A DNA stretch of 64,000 nt, from positions 1-64,000 of the forward strand of contig JAKCPI010005553.1 in assembly GCA_023213315.1 (NCBI GenBank). The letters are read 5' to 3'. Below are positions 54,441 through 64,000 of the stretch, piece by piece. A model generated the notes under the pieces. That model saw only the letters and a program-made list of their open reading frames with translations. It did not search any database and was not told the origin of the DNA. How positions within the stretch are numbered: the stretch's first letter is position 1; the number at the start of each line of letters is the position of its first letter. Both the position numbers and the translations under genes were made by a program. Origin of the DNA: Euborellia annulipes. Lineage: Eukaryota; Arthropoda; Insecta; Dermaptera; Anisolabididae.

Positions 54441-54700
54441 TTTACTTTCTTAGTATTATAATTGAGATGAAGAAGAGAGAGAGAGAGAGAGTGAGAGTAG
54501 AGAGAGAGAGAAAGCCGAGTTTGTCATAATCTTAATCCATCTGAAGGCCGCCACAAATTGCGGGGATGAATTCCCGATTGGATTGGCATTCTCTCTAAAT
54601 ATCCAAGAGCGACGTGGCCAGAACAGGAACTGGCAGCATCCAGGCCACCTGTCTCGTCAATGTCTGTCTGTCTGTCTGTCTTGTTGTCTGTTTTACCAGT
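54441..54700. repeat. (GA)n block and (TCTG)n microsatellite around a mixed-composition patch
   Basis: AGAGAGAGAGAGAGAG-rich sequence at 54475-54514, then a GC-richer patch (GAAGGCCGCCACAAATTGCG, GCGACGTGGCCAGAACAGG), then TGTCTGTCTGTCTGTCTGTC at 54661-54680. GA runs can act as GAGA-factor sites near arthropod promoters, but no core promoter or exon could be tied to this one. Confidence 0.45.
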
Positions 54701-54861
54701 CGCAACAGTTCACCAGCTGTTGCTAATTCCTTCCTCTCCTGGATACTTACTCAACTAATATCCTTTTAGTTAACTATTCATCCCTATATAATACATAAAT
54801 GAGTTGAATTTCCCCTCTCTCTAGTAGAATCGAAATATTGAAAGGAAATGAATACAAGACT

Positions 54862-55488
54862 TTTTACTTTCTCTTACCCCTTATATATATGTTAATATAT
54901 ATATAGAGAGAAAGTATTGGATTCATGTCGAAAATTCGATGTCGAGATTTTGATGGATCTTCACGTTTTGAGGTCCCCTGAATCCAAAAAAGTGGTTTTC
55001 GCGACATGGTCTGTCTGTCTGCTGTGAACAAAATATCTCAACAACGAAAAGAGTTAGGAGGTTGAAATTTTATATTTAAGTTAGGCACCCCCATGGGACC
55101 TGACACGAAGCTTTTGGACAAAATCGACCAGAGTACTAGTACTTTACTGATGCACTTTTTCAGTTTTTTTCGATTTTCTCTAAATTCGCTCCAACGATTT
55201 TTTTTTAAATTCATAAATCAATTATTTTTTAGATTCTTTTTAAAATGTATATTCTCATTTTGTGATTGAAATCTTCTGAAGACCACTTTACTCTTGTACT
55301 CCATAGAAAAGATAGGAGAAATGTCGTTGCTATGGTATCAAAATATAAATATTTTCCCATACTAATGAATTTTACATCTTGAATTCAATTGTACCCTACT
55401 GTCGGAAACTAAATACATGTCGACACAAAAACTGGAATGACAAGCACAGAAAGTTGTGTGCTGTGCGACCAGTCACATCAGATTTTTT
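54862..55488 (+). repeat. XHR, full-length with shortened distal hairpin
   Basis: TA palindrome, GTCGAAAATTCGATGTCGAG, GGTCTGTCTGTCTGCTGTG, AGTACTAGTACTTTACTGATG, a mutated X-box GTTGCTATGGTATC (55326-55339), and a distal end where part of the left hairpin arm is lost. Confidence 0.83.
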
Positions 55489-57940
55489 AGTTAAAAAATT
55501 ATTCATTGACTATATAAACCAGGAATGGCGAACCTTTATACTTTTTAATGGTGTTTGCAAATATGAAAAAAAATTTATTCTATTATAAAGAACGAACTTA
55601 AAAGTAGAAAGCATTGACACAAAATAATTTTATTAAAGATAAATTACTTCAAAATAATAGATCTAACTTTTATCATTGTTAATATAAGATTAAGGTGGAT
55701 GTAGTTATCAGTTGATACAGGACAGAGGAGTTGGCAGCCAATTTTAGAGCCTCTATATTAAATAAAATTAATTAATTTAATTTAATTAATTATCATTGTC
55801 TTTAGAAACTTAGTCTTATAAAAAATTTGTACTAAAGATCGGTTCTATTTATATAAAGACCATACTATATATAATTCACTAATGTCCGTCTTGCTGTGTC
55901 TCTGTCTGTTCCTCTGGATATCTTCACAACCAGTAAGAATTTTGAAACCAATATATGTTCAAATAGGACCTTCTAAATATTACAGGGAACTTATTTTCGT
56001 TCCAAAATCCCTATAACTCTCTGAGTTATTAATTATTGAAGTTACAATTTCTCCCAGGGAAATTAAGTGCGAAGAATATTTAAGTTTATGAATTAGACAA
56101 TTCTAGTTTAAATAATTAAATAAAATTCATATTATACCTTTAAAGGAAAAAGATTTTAGTGCCGAATTATTTTCTTAAAATTAAAATTTTTCCAATAATA
56201 AAGTCTATCATTTTTAAAATATTCAATATTTTTCTTTTGGAAATCATTGCGAGTATTAAGTAGTAGGTAGTAGTAGTAAGTAGTAGAAATATTTTCAAAT
56301 ATAAGACATAAGACGGTACTAATTTTTGATTACTGTTTTAGTGTATTTATTATTTCTCCGTTTCACTCATCTTTTTCATTTAAGTTGAAACGTTTAAGAA
56401 AAAAAAATCAAATTTATAGCACTCAAAACTTTTTTAAAAATAATTCAGTGGAAAGGTTTTTTGGATAAAAGTGGTTCTTAAGGTGGAGATGTCAGAATGG
56501 TAGCTAATAAGTTAATCCATTTGGTTGATTTTCATTAATATTTTAACAATCGCTACTTTATAAATGTTATATATTATGTATCATTTATAAAAGCATAAAA
56601 ATATATAAAGGCTAATAGGTGAACTGATAAAACCGACTATTAGACTATCCTGCCATCTTTTGCTAGAGTGCTGAACTATTGACAGTTAATTTTTAAATAA
56701 ATCATCTAAGCTTACTTTAAATTCTTCTTAATTAATAATAATAATAATAAATTCATTATTAAATTTAAAAAAAAATTTAAAATTATTGAGACGAGTTGGT
56801 TTTTCTGTATTTGCTTGATAACAAAAAACTTAATTTCCATAATTTTTTAATAAATCATTAAAAAAATTATAACTTTCTGTCCCAATAATCAGTTATAAAT
56901 TTAATTCATTTAAAATAAAAGTTAATGATTGTACTTGCTCATATGAGACATCATGGCCTCAGAGCTAAATTTTTATATAAATAGAAAAAAAAAAGAAAAA
57001 AAAACGCATTGAAAAATTCCTTTCAATAATTTAGTTTTTTAAAAGTATGTTTAGAACGGCCATTTCTACTCCCCCTTAATCCGCATTGACAAATCTTTAT
57101 TTGAAAAAATCACGAAATTAATAAAAAAAAAAAAAAAAACAAAAAACGGAATATATAGTATATTATTATTAATATTACAATCACCGATTGTTATATTTTC
57201 TTAATTTGTGAATAATCATCTCTTTAGTGGTAGTTTATTCAGCATATCTCCTAACTAGAACCTGAATTTTCCCTTTGATATTCCGTCACGTCTTAATAGA
57301 GAACACCCTGTACATTCTACTTGTTGAGTACATCATTAGAAATGTAATGGCACAAGACGCGAGCGTCGCTTTGCAGCCCTAGCTAACGTTCCACTTGAGT
57401 CCTTCCTTCAGCCCTTCATCCCGCCTTACTCAATCCCTCACCTCAGTCTCAGCTCTGCTTTAGACTGTAAATTATTCAAATTGTAAATCTAAATTGACAA
57501 TAACACATAATGAACGTCGAGGGGAAGATTGGACGCAAAGCTTGGATTGCTTTCGCAAATACCTTTAAGTTACTCTTACTACTCTTACTCACTCAGCCGC
57601 TGATTGAATGAATAATCTCCGATGAATCCTCATTTGGCCAACTATATATATATATATAAATGATCATCCATTATAGATTAGATTTAGGTAAATCGTTTTA
57701 AAATAAATAAAATCCCCGTTTGGTCTACCTAATAAAATTACAAAGTGGAATTAAATTAAAATAAATTTACATAGAATAAGTTTTTTTTTTCTCAAACGAG
57801 AAAGATATTACTTTTGAACACTCTTATAATTCTTAGGACCAAATTGGCTCTTCCTTACCCAGCCCTATTAGTTTTACATTTATACGATAGGTTAATTAAT
57901 TCTAAACGATTTAATTTTTGACACAATATTTCATTTAAAA
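55489..57940. other. AT-rich intergenic, no gene seen
   Basis: ACCAGGAATGGCGAACCTTT at 55519 has the form of a hAT terminus, but no partner was found. 57350-57470 is C/T-rich (CCTTCCTTCAGCCCTTCATC and following) without an ORF. A short TAT run lies near 57643-57658. No other feature. Confidence 0.4.
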
Positions 57941-58213
57941 CTTTCTCTAACCTTCGGTAATCGAAAGTTGTGTTCTGTGCTTGTCTCACCAGATTTTTTG
58001 TGTCGACATATATTTAGTTTCCGCCGATATATTATAAACATAGGAAAATATTTATATTTTGTTAGCATGGCAACCATTTCTCCTTTCTTTCCTATGAAGT
58101 CTTCAGAATCCATTTCAATGGCAAAATGAGAATATACATTTTAAAAATCATCTAAAATATAATTGATTTCTGAATTTTAATCAAAATCGATGGAGCGAAT
58201 TTTGAGAAAATCG

Positions 58214-58245
<32 letters not shown>

Positions 58246-58542
58246 AAACTGAAAAAGTGCATCAGTAAAGTACTTTTTGGCCGATTTTGTTCAAAAGATT
58301 CGTGTCTTTGAGGGGGGGGGGGGGGTAACTTACTTAAATATAAAATTTCAACATCCTAGCTCTTCGTTCTTGAGATACTTTCTTCACAGACACACTGACA
58401 GACCATGTCGCGAAAACCACTTTTTTGGACTCAGGGGACGTCAAAACGTGTATATCCATCAAAATCCCGACATCAAATTTTTGACATGAATCCAATACTT
58501 TCTCTCTATATATATTAACATATATAAAGGTAGGAGAAAGTA
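57941..58542 (-). repeat. XHR, lacking one distal hairpin arm
   Basis: Starts in the hairpin loop (ACTTTCTCTAACCTTCGGTAA), then GTGTTCTGTGCTTGTCTCAC, X-box variant GTTAGCATGGCAAC (58061-58074), an unusually long A run (58215-58243), a G run (58310-58325), CACTGACAGACCATGTCGCG and the TA palindrome. Confidence 0.82.
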
Positions 58543-59435
58543 AAAAAAAAAAAAAAAAAATAGAAAATATTATTTTTTAAATGAATGTCATAAAGTTGGA
58601 TTTATACTGATTCTAGAAGTATATTTTTTCTAAAACTTTTTCTATATAATCTATGTATAGAAATTTTTTTAGAGAGAGGAAACAATACTCCATCCAACTT
58701 TTAATATAGGCCTATAGTCTATAATATAAATTAAGTAGGGTTAGCTTGCAATATAAACAGATAATCAAAAAACATCGGAACCGATTTTAAATCAATCCCA
58801 TGGTTCAGTGACCAGCGGCAAACAAAAAAAAATCTGATTTGTTCCCTAAAGGGAAAGTAATGAATGTTTAGTTTGATTTAGTCGAATGTTTAATTAAGAA
58901 ATACATTTAAAATAATAGAAAATTAAAAAAAGTCAAAGGTATGATAAATGTTTCAAAATTGTAACACTGTGGTAGGGCTAAATCCACACATACAGGTGTT
59001 TTTTTTCCCATAAAAATTGGAGCATGCTCTTTTACAAAGATATTTTATTTTTATTTTTAGTAGATTACTTTCGGCATTTTGGGTCATATAGACTATGCTT
59101 TGTGGCCCATCGCCTCTTTCTGGAGGTTGACTAACTCCTATCGCCCCCTTTTCATTTTAATTGTATGCCTTATTTTAATTTAAGTAAACTGTACATTTAA
59201 TTAAAGCAGTTTTATTATTTTAAACAATTTTATTACCGTATATAAAAACACCCAAAGCAGTTTTATCCGGACACTCTTAGCTATAGTATCAATTTATGCA
59301 TCTTACAGAAATATACCTACCTGCTGTACATACATAATATAGGCCTACATACATTTTAGTTCAAATTGAATCAAAATAATACAATATGAGATATGCATCT
59401 GCATTTACGTACAAAACATGATTTAAAATTTTTAA
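58543..59435. other. AT-rich intergenic
   Basis: No feature recognised. 59085-59150 (TCATATAGACTATGCTTTGTGG, CCATCGCCTCTTTCTGGAGG) is less AT-rich without an ORF. Confidence 0.4.
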
Positions 59436-60170
59436 CAAAAATCTGGTGTGAATATTTATATTTTGTTACCATGGCAACCATTTCTCCTATTTTCCCTATG
59501 AAATACAAGAGTAAAGTGGTCTTCAGAAGATTTCAATTGCAAAATGAGAATATACATTTTAAAGAGAATCTAAAAATTAATTGATTTTTGAATTTTAATC
59601 AAAATCGTTGGAGCGAATTTGAGAAAATCGGAAAAAACTGAAAAAATACTTTTTGGCTGATTTTGATCAAAAACATTTTCACGCCTCAGGGGGGTGCCTA
59701 ACTTAAGTATAAAATTTCAACCTCTAGCTCAATTTCTTCATGCTTTAAATTGAACACACAGACACGCAGTAGACAGACCATGTTGCAAAAACCACTTTTT
59801 TTATTCAGGGGACCTGAAAACGTGTATATCCATCAAAATGGTATATTCTTCATATCGAATTTTTGACATTAAACCAATACTTTCTCTTTCTCTATATCAG
59901 GGGCGTATTATGGGGGGGGGGGGGCGGCCCCCCAAATTTCCCAAACACATATACATATATAGGGATATACAGACATCAGCGCAAAAATTTTTCCGCAGGA
60001 TGGACAACTTTGGTTCCGCAATAGAAAAAATGTTCCGCAAAAATTTCGTGTGAAAAAGAATATTGTTTCTTGAAAAAAAAAAATTTTCGCAGAAAATTTG
60101 AGTGGCCGAAAAAATTTATATAGCCCCTGCTCTATATATATACATATATATATAGGTAAGAGAAAGTAAA
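59436..60170 (-). repeat. XHR copy interrupted by a hAT-like MITE
   Basis: The distal hairpin is mostly deleted (AATCTGGTGTGAATATTTATA). The rest includes a perfect X-box GTTACCATGGCAAC (59465-59478) and runs to the TA palindrome, which is split by the MITE at 59898-60129 and resumes CTCTATATATATACATATAT to AGGTAAGAGAAAGTA. Confidence 0.83.
59898..60129. mobile_element. hAT-like MITE inside the XHR palindrome, 232 bp
   Basis: Ends CAGGGGCGTATTAT and ATATAGCCCCTG. The flanks CTCTATAT (59890-59897 and 60130-60137) match at 8 of 8. Interior motifs TTTTTCCGCAGG and CCGCAAAAATTTCG resemble the element end at 11113. Confidence 0.85.
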
Positions 60171-61382
60171 AAGTACATTATTTCAAAGTTGAAAATAGAA
60201 CTAGTTCCTCAGTTGTTTTCATTTTAAAGTGAATAAATACAACAGTTGCAGAAATAGTGACTGAAACGTTGAATCTTTTTTAGTTAAATTGTATTATTAC
60301 TAATTAAAATAAACCACAATTAATTGCAAAAATTTATTTAAAAAAAAACTCTTGAAACCGAAGCGACAAAACACAATTGGACATGATTCGACATCATTGA
60401 ACAAAATGTTTTGCCATTGAGCATTTTGCTCAATCGGTGTGCATGGCATCGAGCAAAACGTTTTAGTCCGGACAAAACATTTTGCTCAATTCGTGTGCGT
60501 TCAGTCCTTATGAAGAAAATAACAAAAATGAATCTTTTTCCGGTCAATCTTGATTTAATGAAAACAAAAGTGACGTTTCAATTCTAGATTGAAATTTTTC
60601 CTCCTATTTTGATTTATCACACCCAAATATCTTCAGACTATTTTATTTTTATGTAAATTTTTTGTCCTCTTCTATCCTGACCCTTGATAACCCAATCGCC
60701 TACTTGGGGGTGATCGCCCCAGGTTGAGAACTGCTACTTTAAACGATACACAAATATATAATTATAATTACGATACAAATTATTTATTTATACCATTTGG
60801 AACCCAAATGATTTTAATAAATATTCATCGAACTGCCTAGGTTCTGAACTCATCCCCTTGGCTTTTTAGGTTATCAATTGGCATTTGTCAACATCTCCTA
60901 CCTCTCGGCAACAGGAGGAGGGGTTGGGGCGAGGGGGTATAAGGATTATGAAAAGCATTAGCCTGAATACAAAAGCTTATTTTCCTCTTTCTCTCTCTCA
61001 CAAAGGAAAAAATTCAGGGAAAATATCAAAAATATTAAAGAATCTAAAGAAAGGTATTATTATCTATTTAATAATTAAATGCCTTATACCTTATTTATGC
61101 TAATTCTCGCAAAATTTTAATTAGATTTCTATTCGTTGAACGAACAAACTAAAAAACAAATTTAGAAAAAAAATTTAATTATAAAATTAATTAAAATTAA
61201 ATTTATTATTATAAAATTAAGCTCTTGGATTTTTGGTTGTTTAGCTAGCAGGGGCAAATCTTTATTAATAAGCCGGTAATATGTAAATTTCCATGCATTA
61301 AGGACTGGATAGTAGTTTTTGTTTAATTAGTATAGGCGTTAGGCGGGGTATGATGCAACAGAAAATATAGCAATTTTTATTC
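60171..61382. other. AT-rich intergenic with hAT and SINE-A remnants
   Basis: 60380-60500 repeats CAAAACATTTTGCTCAATTCG-like words (an old short repeat). ACTTGGGGGTGATCGCCCCA then GGTTGAGAACTGCTACTTT (60702-60741) looks like the right end of a hAT element. 60791-60900 is a diverged minus-strand SINE-A body and head (CATTTGGAACCCAAATG, CGAACTGCCTAGGTTCTGAA). Confidence 0.45.
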
Positions 61383-61625
61383 ATTTATTTACTTATTAAA
61401 ATACAAAATCAATTACAAAAATACATTCTATCATACATGATAAATTTAAATAAATATAAGAAGAATAGAGAGAACGAGAGAAGAGGAGAAGGAAGAAAGA
61501 AGAATCCAAGAAGGATGAATGCAAAAACCCAAAAAAGGGTAATGGTGACTATATTTATTTAAATTTATCATGTATGATAGAATGTATTTTTGTAATTGAT
61601 TTTGTATTTTAATAAGTAAATAAAT
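61383..61625. repeat. Perfect 76-bp inverted repeat with purine-rich loop
   Basis: 61383-61458 and 61550-61625 are exact reverse complements over 76 bases (checked base by base). They enclose a 91-base loop, the left half of which is nearly pure purine (GAAGAATAGAGAGAACGAGA, then GAGGAGAAGGAAGAAAGAAG). An RNA from either strand would fold into a long stem. Perfect identity implies recent origin or gene conversion between arms. Confidence 0.9.
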
Positions 61626-61756
61626 AAATACATAAATAATATAGCAATTTCGAAGCAGGGTACCTTTTCACATAAAACTCCCCATAATGAACACAGGACA
61701 ATTCGAAGGGGAAGGTTCGATGAATTGAGATATTTTTCCGGATTAGATAATACCGA

Positions 61757-61980
61757 GCCTTCGGGCTTGGTGTAGTGGTTAGAGTGCTGGCCTTCTATAA
61801 CAAGGGTGCCGGGTTCGGATCCCACCTAGTCCGATGATTTTATTTAAGCTATTTGGATACCAAATGGTTAATAACGGTTATCATCAAAGTCTTATATGGC
61901 CTAAGTTGCAAAAAAGACTATGTGCACGTGTGTGTGAGTGTGAATGTGATTGGGAAAAAAGTGTGAGTGTTAAAAAAAAA
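61757..61980 (+). mobile_element. SINE-A with 11-bp target duplication
   Basis: GCCTTCGGGCTTGGTGTAGT, TAGAGTGCTGGCC, GCCGGGTTCGGATCCCACC, CCGATGATTTTATTTAAGC, a body shortened by deletion (ACCAAATGGTTAATAACGG), then GTGTGTGAGTGTGAATGTGA and AGTGTTAAAAAAAAA. GATAATACCGA occurs at 61746-61756 and 61981-61991. Confidence 0.92.
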
Positions 61981-62038
61981 GATAATACCGAATATAATTA
62001 ATATCAAATATTTAAAATAAATTTCATTATCGCATCTA

Positions 62039-62359
62039 TTTTTTTTTTTTTTTTTATTTATTTGCCCCCTTCCAGCCGTAGGCCATTGAAGGTAAAAGTA
62101 TACAATTACATAATACTTAAAAAGGTAAACTAGTAAAACAACATTATAAAAAGAACATAGTAAAATAACAATAAAAGTACAAATTAATATAACATAATAA
62201 AAAAAACATAGTAAAATAACATTATAAAAGAACAAAATACAATAACATAATAAAAGAACATAGTACAGGAACAAGATAAAATAACATCATATCAATAGTG
62301 TAAGATAATGGGATGCTGACTTGGAATGATGGACAGTTCATAGCTTTATCTGGCATGTT
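62039..62359 (-). mobile_element. 3' UTR and tail of the minus-strand LINE
   Basis: The poly(T) at 62039-62055 is the element's A tail. The preceding GC-richer end reads, on the minus strand, ATGGCCTACGGCTGGAAGGG, akin to LINE-A. Next to it, 62100-62280 holds tandem AACATAATAAAAGAACATAG-like units of about 25-30 bases. Confidence 0.8.
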
Positions 62360-64000
62360 CTAATATAGTCTATAACGGGCTTGATGATATTTTCGTTGGT
62401 TTTCTGGAGGATATCGATGAATTGTGGTGGATCTCGGAAATGGGGTTGGATTTGGTTTAGTAGAGAATTGCGTTGAATTATGTAGTAGGGACATTCTAAA
62501 ATAAGGTGTTCTGGAGTGGCTGGAGCGGATCTGACAGTTACATAATGGTGAGGGTATTACGGAGATTCTATGAGAGGTGAGCATTGCACGGTGAATGGTT
62601 TATTCTGATTCTGTTATATATTGTTATTTCTTCTCTTGTTAAATGTGGAGGTATTTGAACCAGGGATGCCCGGGAGATTTTTTATTTTAGCTAGGGCTGC
62701 GCCTCTTCGGTTGGCTGCTATTAGGGGACCAGATCGTTTGCAACATTTTTGTTTTATTCTATTGTTTATAATAGGTAATAAGTCTCGCCACGGTACCGCT
62801 TCGTTGAGAAAGGGTCCTGTGTATGCTGCTCGTTTGGCTAAGTAGTCAGCTATTGCATTTTCCTGATTGCCTGAATGGCTTCGAATCCATGAAATTGCTA
62901 CCTCTTGACCATTTGTGGTAGGATTCCTTCAGAAGGACGGCTATTTGAAGTTGAATACGGGATATTTTTTTTGCGCTGTTTTTACCGATAGAATAGAAGC
63001 TAGGGCAGATTTAGAGTCTGAAATTATGGTGCCCTTTTTTATTTTGTTTACTTTTACATAGCTACGAGAGCCTCCCTTACAGCTATTGGCTCTGCCGAGA
63101 AGATGGTCATTGAGGGTTCTAGCTTGTACATGTGGAACGATAGGCTTGTGGCATTAAAGAAGGCACATCCTACGGTACTGTCATATTTCGATCCATCTGT
63201 GTAAATTAAGGAGTCGAATTTTTCACCCGGTTTGATGGGTGGTTCTATCAGTCTGATGTTGAATGGAGTGTTTATGAGATTTGCATCTATTTGTACATTC
63301 GGATAAAGAGAAAATTTTTCTATAGGGATATTTAGTTCATTGAATTGTAGGGCCGCCTTTATCAAGAGGGGAGTATTAGAACAGTTCCAAAAGGTGGTTG
63401 AATTGCATGCGTTTTCGAGAAGATATTGCTTCAATGGCTGGATGAAAAATTTTGTTTTGCGATTTAAAAAAATTTTGCTGCTAAAAAGGATTCTCTTCGT
63501 AGGTCTAACGGGGGATCATTTGCTTCATGAGGAGCGCATTTGTTTGGAGTAGAGTTAAGGTATCCAAGACATATACGTATCGCTTTATATTGCAGTCTGT
63601 CTAAGGGAAGTAGGGTAGTGTTTGAGGCCGACCCAAATAGGAAGCTCCCATATTCTAGCCGGGATCGAATAATTGCTTTATATATTGTCAGGAGCGTATA
63701 TGGGGTGATCTCCCCATTTTATGCGTTTTTTTAAGCTATAACTTTTAAAAGATTTAACATTGGAGAACATTTTTTTACTAAGTAATCTACTTGACTCCTC
63801 CATTCTTAACTTAGCATCTAACTTTGCAGACCAAGATATTTAACAGTACTTTTAACTGAGAACTCTTTATCCCCTAATGTCATTGTTTCCATATGGTATG
63901 ATCCTTTCCTGGTAAAGATGCAGACGGATGATTTTGTTTCCGACATATCTAGGTTGTTGTTATTGGGCACACCGACTTATGCCAATCGCACCGCACAATT
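62360..64000 (-). pseudogene. LINE-A-related RT / RNase H, decayed, runs off the right edge
   Basis: Read on the minus strand from the edge: MSETKSSVCIFTRKGSYHME, then after breaks SRLEYGSFLFGSASNTTLPL, LQYKAIRICLGYLNSTP and FLAAKFF, equivalent to LINE-A residues 310-470. Next comes a clean stretch at 63054-63434 with the RNase H start FDSLIYTDGSKYDSTVGCAF and its glutamate (FSAEPIAVREAL). Later RNase H motifs (ISDSKSALASI, IADYLAKRA) are in other frames near 62985 and 62840. The C-terminal knuckle SPLCNCQ is near 62550. Several frameshifts and stops make it non-functional. It is clearly diverged from LINE-A at the left edge, so it is a sister family or an old copy. The RT core is outside the window. 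Confidence 0.88.

Noticed and set aside
1..64000. CRISPR arrays, bacterial operons, riboswitches, rRNA genes
   Set aside because: None seen; the sequence is a eukaryotic nuclear repeat-rich region, and its tandem arrays have no unique spacers.

Overview
This is a stretch of a strongly AT-rich animal nuclear genome, most likely arthropod (possibly crustacean). The reasons are spliced genes with GT-AG introns, a TATA box spaced about 28 bases from a TCAG-type initiator, two LINE lineages common in arthropods (an I-like type with RNase H and a CR1/Jockey-like type), tRNA-derived SINEs, many hAT-like MITEs, and no bacterial operon structure. The species call is inference.

The window is mostly mobile DNA. 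A LINE of the RT plus RNase H type enters from the left edge on the plus strand (3-2926, ORF intact to its stop). A decayed relative leaves the right edge on the minus strand (62039-64000). A 5'-truncated CR1/Jockey-like LINE lies at 19347-21794, with one frameshift in an A run. The most abundant repeat is an unnamed family, called XHR here, with about 18 full or partial loci. A complete copy is about 610-690 bp with a hairpin at each end, and the middle carries a 14-bp palindromic motif matching the RFX X-box consensus. Two longer XHR copies (about 1.05 kb, with about 0.4 kb of extra internal sequence) face each other at 42841-43882 and 45475-46520.

hAT-like elements were identified by their ends plus 8-bp target duplications: 16054-16280 (7 of 8 bases), 25573-29254, 25786-25952, 37949-38214, 53571-53816 and 59898-60129 (all 8 of 8). 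The 3.7-kb element at 25573-29254 contains a tandem array of about 34 GC-palindrome units (26674-29181). SINE-A (tRNA-derived) has eight clear copies and one diverged one, three with 11-13 bp target duplications. SINE-B is a second, more decayed family. Long foldbacks lie at 23761-24318 (two arms of about 256 bp, about 98 percent identical, flanked by 14-bp direct repeats), 34147-34300, 35405-35784, 39729-40075 and 61383-61625 (a perfect 76-bp stem).

The best-supported host gene is at 48534-49823. It has a TATA box, initiator, short 5' leader, signal-peptide exon, one 597-bp intron, and a second exon encoding a low-complexity Gly/Arg/Gln/Asn-rich secreted protein of 181 residues with two furin-like sites, followed by AATAAA. 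A second, tentative host gene on the plus strand may begin at a CpG-rich leader exon at 3740-3905, with further exons at about 4496-4614, 6400-6577, 6762-6819 and 8342-8390. An isolated exon-like segment lies at 52387-52486. The remaining DNA is AT-rich intergenic sequence in which I see no gene.
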